Notes under the pieces: model-generated
Seen by the model: only the letters and a program-made list of their open reading frames with translations
Told to the model about the DNA's origin: nothing
Databases searched by the model: none
Shown: positions 60,812-64,000 of the stretch, piece after piece
Position numbering within the stretch: position 1 is the stretch's first letter
How the letters are laid out: each line of letters opens with the position of its first letter
Origin: Epiperipatus broadwayi
Lineage: Eukaryota; Onychophora; Udeonychophora; Euonychophora; Peripatidae
Assembly: GCA_028023455.1 (NCBI GenBank)
Contig: JAQFVV010012536.1
Span: 1 to 64,000, forward strand
Length of the DNA stretch: 64,000 bases
Reading direction: 5' to 3'
Translations under genes and position numbers: made by a program

Positions 60812-60812
<1 letters not shown>
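58567..60812. other. Unassigned; patches less AT-rich
   Basis: 59400-59760 and 60580-60760 have mixed composition. A 73-codon minus frame (59716-59495, reading NIGLSALVTDSIRGGGRQD) has balanced composition but no recognised domain. 59930-60010 (TCATGTGACAATG...ATAAGTGGTGAATCATCT) resembles the end of a family B element. Confidence 0.4.

Positions 60813-60855
<43 letters not shown>
60813..60855. repeat. (TA)n microsatellite at left of array
   Basis: About 21 TA units, joined directly to the first array unit. Confidence 0.97.
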
Positions 60856-60860
<5 letters not shown>

Positions 60861-62267
60861 ACAGATGGCGTCCTACCAAAAACACCTATCAAGCGTATTT
60901 TCGTTTACATAAACGTCAGAGTAGTTAGTATTCACTATCTCTAACTATAATTCCACTTTCAGATCATGATTTCAAGCTATTTGCTATCGTCAGTGAAAGA
61001 CAGGAATAAAGAAACTAGATCTAAATACAAACTCTGAGCGTTTATGAAACAATTTCTATTCAGCTTGCAAGCGTGAATTTTTTAGACACGTAATGTCTTC
61101 AAACTCAGCATAGCAAACCAGATAGCTATATGGGTCTGATCTCAGTTCAGCATCACCACATAGTAGAAGCCTCTGCAATCTATATCATTGCAAAAAGACC
61201 TCAAAGGTACATTTATGATAAACAAAAATGCAAGTTAAAAAACTTGCTAACACTTGTATTTATGTCCACAGATGGCGTCCTACCAAAAACACCTATCAAG
61301 CGTATTTTCGTTTACATAAACGTCAGAGTAGTTAGTATTCACTATCTCTAACTATAATTCCACTTTCAGATCATGATTTCAAGCTATTTGCTATCGTCAG
61401 TGAAAGACAGGAATAAAGAAACTAGATCTAAATACAAACTCTGAGCGTTTATGAAACAATTTCTATTCAGCTTGCAAGCGTGAATTTTTTAGACACGTAA
61501 TGTCTTCAAACTCAACATAGCAAACCAGATAGCTATATGGGTCTGATCTCAGTTCAGCATCACCACATAGTAGAAGCCTCTGCAATCTATATCATTGCAA
61601 GAAAGACCTCAAAGGTACATTTATGATAAACAAAAATGCAAGTTAAAAAACTTGCTAACGCTTGTATTTATGTCCACAGATGGCGTCCTACCAAAAACAC
61701 CTATCAAAGATCGTATATTTCGTCGTTTACATAAACGTCAGAGTAGTTAGTATTCACTATCTCTAACTATAATTCCACTTTCAGATCATGATTTCAAGCT
61801 ATTTGCTATCGTCAGTGAAAGACAGGAATAAAGAAACTAGATCTAAATACAAACTCTGAGCGTTTATGAAACAATTTCTATTCAGCTTGCAAGCGTGAAT
61901 TTTTTAGACACGTAATGTCTTCAAACTCAGCATAGCAAACCAGATAGCTATATGGGTCTGATCTCAGTTCAGCATCACCACATAGTAGAAGCCTCTGCAA
62001 TCTATATCATTGCAAGAAAGACCTCAAAGGTACATTTATGATAAACAAAAATGCAAGTTAAAAAACTTGCTAACGCTTGTATTTATGTCCACAGATGGCG
62101 TCCTACAAAAAACACCTATCAAGCGTATTTTCGTTTACATAAACGTCAGAGTAGTTAGTATTCACTATCTCTAACTATAATTCCACTTTCAGATCATGAT
62201 TTCAAGCTATTTGCTATCGTCAGTGAAAGACAGGAATAAAGAAACTAGATCTAAATACAAACTCTGA
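60856..62267. repeat. Tandem array, ~407-bp unit, 3.4 copies
   Basis: TGTCCACAGATGGCGTCCTA begins units at about 60856, 61263, 61671 and 62086 (spacings 407, 408 and 415; the third unit has a small insertion near 61710). Copies are nearly identical. Each unit contains GTTTACATAAACGTCAGAG, CAGATCATGATTTCAAGC, AGACACGTAATGTCTTCAAA, CATATAGC-type core (GATAGCTATATGGGTCTGAT, CTCAGTTCAGCATCACC), and a perfect short palindrome GCAAGTTAAAAAACTTGC. The core aligns with family A/B elements. The fourth unit breaks off after AACTCTGAGC. No coding frame; the 73-codon frame is fortuitous. Confidence 0.93.
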
Positions 62268-62629
62268 GCTTCTACTATGTGGTGATGCTGAACTGAGATC
62301 AGACCCATATAGCTATCTGGTTTGCTATGCTGAGTTTGAAGACATTACGTGTCTAAAAAATTCACGCTTGCAAGCTGAATAGAAATTGTTTCATAAACGC
62401 TCAGAGTTTGTATTTAGATCTAGTTTCTTTATTCCTGTCTTTCACTGACGATAGCAAATAGCTTGAAATCATGATCTGAAAGTGGAATTATAGTTAGAGA
62501 TAGTGAATACTAACTACTCTGACGTTTATGTAAACGAAAATACGCTTGATAGGTGTTTTTGGTAGGACGCCATCTGTGGACATAAATACAAGCGTTAGCA
62601 AGTTTTTTAACTTGCATTTTTGTTTATCA
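62268..62629. repeat. Inverted terminal copy of the array unit
   Basis: From TTCTACTATGTGGTGATGC to TTTGTTTATCAT the sequence is the reverse complement of array unit positions from GTCCACAG... back from AGTAGAAG; similarity includes the palindrome. The junction ...CTGAGC|TTCTAC shares only GC with the sequence it departs from, typical of a template switch or inversion by microhomology. It pairs with any upstream unit, giving a 360-bp duplex. Confidence 0.92.
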
Positions 62630-62706
62630 TATATATATAATCACCAAAAACCAGTCAACACTTAGACAATCCCAATATCAATAACAATTAGCAATCTCAA
62701 ATTGTT

Positions 62707-62762
<56 letters not shown>
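62630..62762. repeat. TA microsatellites right of array
   Basis: A short TA run at 62628-62639 and a long one (62709-62762) separated by about 70 bp of unique sequence. Confidence 0.95.
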
Positions 62763-62765
<3 letters not shown>

Positions 62766-63480
62766 GACTCTGTGCTATTGCCATTGTATTGAATACTTTA
62801 ACTTAAGAATGTAAGCTATTCTTTTTTTTTTTTAAAAAATAAAAATAATAAATTATGTTATTTAATTTTTATGCATCAATATTTTACTTTATTTAGTTCA
62901 TTATGAGCATAAGATAAATAACATCTTATAAATTAAAAGCTGTTACAAAGTTATAAGTTTAGTGCTAGGATTTATGTATGTTTTAGGAAGAAAGAAAGCT
63001 GGACAGAGTTAATTTTATAGTTAGAGTTAAAAAGTATTAACGGATAGTTTATTAGTATTAATATACAATTATTTAATTCTATTCAGAGTAATTAATCATC
63101 TAGATTGAAATCTTATTTAGTAAACTTTAAAAAAGTATCTCTGATTAAAGTTAATTGATTTGTTTAGATAATATTAAATTGCTTAAAGAAATATAAGTTA
63201 ATTATTAAGTTAGATTTAACTTAGAAAACTGTAATTTCCTGTGTACATGTGTGGGTGTGGGAGAAATCCATGTGTATGTGTGTATTTGTGATTTCTTGTT
63301 TGTAAATTGCCAAGATATTCCATTTCAATCATTAAATATTTAAAAATAAATATTTAGTTAAACTGAGTAAATAGAGGATTTAAAAAAAAATTAAATTATA
63401 ATTTCTGATAAACTTAGGTGGAAGAAAAGGTAATATATTGTTATTGAAAGAATTGAATATAATTTATGGTACTGTTAGGT
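62763..63480. other. Unassigned AT-rich DNA
   Basis: No coding frame or repeat recognised; poly-T at 62822-62833. Confidence 0.5.
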
Positions 63481-63544
63481 GTGCTGTACTGTGCCACTAG
63501 ATGACACTTCAGTACCCATTAAGAACCATACAAGCGATAAATTT

Positions 63545-63790
63545 CTATTGAAGAAATTGCTCAAAGATAAGTAAAATACAAATTACAAAAACAGAAATTG
63601 TTGAAAATATACCACCTGCATGAAGAAATCGCTTGAAAAGTAAGTAAAATACAAATTACAAAAACAGAAATCAGTGGTGAAAGTACATAAAACACAACCC
63701 CACCCCTACATAAAAAAGTCACTTAAAAAGTAAGTAAAATACAAATTACAAAAACTGAAATTGGTGAAATACATAAAACACAAACCCCTC
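63545..63790. repeat. Degenerate tandem repeat, ~3 units
   Basis: Three copies of GTAAGTAAAATACAAATTAC-AAAAAC-GAAAT at about 63567 (as ATAAGT), 63640 and 63730, with CACAACCCC/CACAAACCCC between the later copies. The rest of the window (63790-64000) is A/C-rich without a recognised feature. Confidence 0.75.
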
Positions 63791-64000
63791 CCTGACAAAT
63801 TTCTAAATCACAAAGAAAAAATGTGGATTGCATCATTTTAAAAGTTAAAAAATGAAATGTGACATGATAGATCTCTCACATTAAAAAAATAATCGCTTGG
63901 CAAAATAAAATGTGATGCACCCCTCCCCCAATTAATTTCTAAATTGGATTCATAACATCCAAAAAACCCAAGTACATCACACACACACAAAATCCCCCAC

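Noticed and set aside
60813-62762. CRISPR-like or classical centromeric satellite array
   Set aside because: No spacer pattern; only 3.4 units with an inverted end, and the unit relates to dispersed fold-back elements.

Overview
This is an AT-rich (well over two thirds A+T by eye) stretch of an animal nuclear genome. There is no operon structure and no dense protein coding. Most open frames are short shadows of simple repeats or transposons. The repeats are an RTE-type LINE whose 3' end is a TGA/ATG-type triplet repeat, Penelope-like GIY-YIG relics, an LTR element primed by tRNA-Lys, a hAT and a pogo/Tigger-like DNA element, tRNA-derived SINEs and long TATC and TA microsatellites. Together they suggest an invertebrate metazoan with a repeat-rich genome, for example a mollusc or flatworm; the sequence alone does not fix the taxon. 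No rRNA, functional tRNA, CRISPR or confidently functional host gene is visible.

Layout. 1-6364 is an almost complete LTR retroelement in + orientation (about 1.9-kb LTRs) with no pol, one coiled-coil gag-like ORF, an internal minisatellite and an unusually GC-rich insert. 7661-9485 is a nest: fold-back elements of family A, interrupted by an RTE LINE fragment, which is itself interrupted by a tRNA-like SINE with a 12-bp target duplication. 10545-12545 has a TATC microsatellite and a Penelope-like (PLE) endonuclease relic followed by a candidate hammerhead ribozyme. 14845-21365 carries fold-back families A and B, small LINE tails and a hAT element. 22079-36216 is mostly unassigned AT-rich DNA with SINEs, a fold-back SINE, a PLE relic inside an inverted repeat and a 200-bp TATC array. 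36637-39593 is a nearly full-length but frameshifted RTE LINE on the minus strand. 41027-44114 has a coding-like relic, a pogo/Tigger-like non-autonomous element and a decayed gag-like frame. 45807-55100 has more fold-back elements (families B and C), a SINE, a 141-bp tandem duplication and a second PLE relic between inverted repeats. 56065-58566 holds the only two places that look even slightly like host exons or a promoter. 60813-62629 is a 407-bp tandem array ending in an inverted copy, between TA microsatellites.

How the parts relate. Family A, family B and the 407-bp array share a core with a CATATGGG-like motif followed by a CTGAACT-AGTTCAG segment, so they probably descend from one ancestral element repeatedly inverted, truncated and amplified. 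Family C and the 27-kb fold-back carry tRNA-like B boxes in both arms, i.e. inverted SINE dimers. Two of three PLE endonuclease relics sit between unrelated inverted repeats. The recurring theme is conversion of ordinary retroelements into long inverted repeats, which would give long dsRNA if transcribed. The families are recognised by eye; identities and exact ends need alignment.
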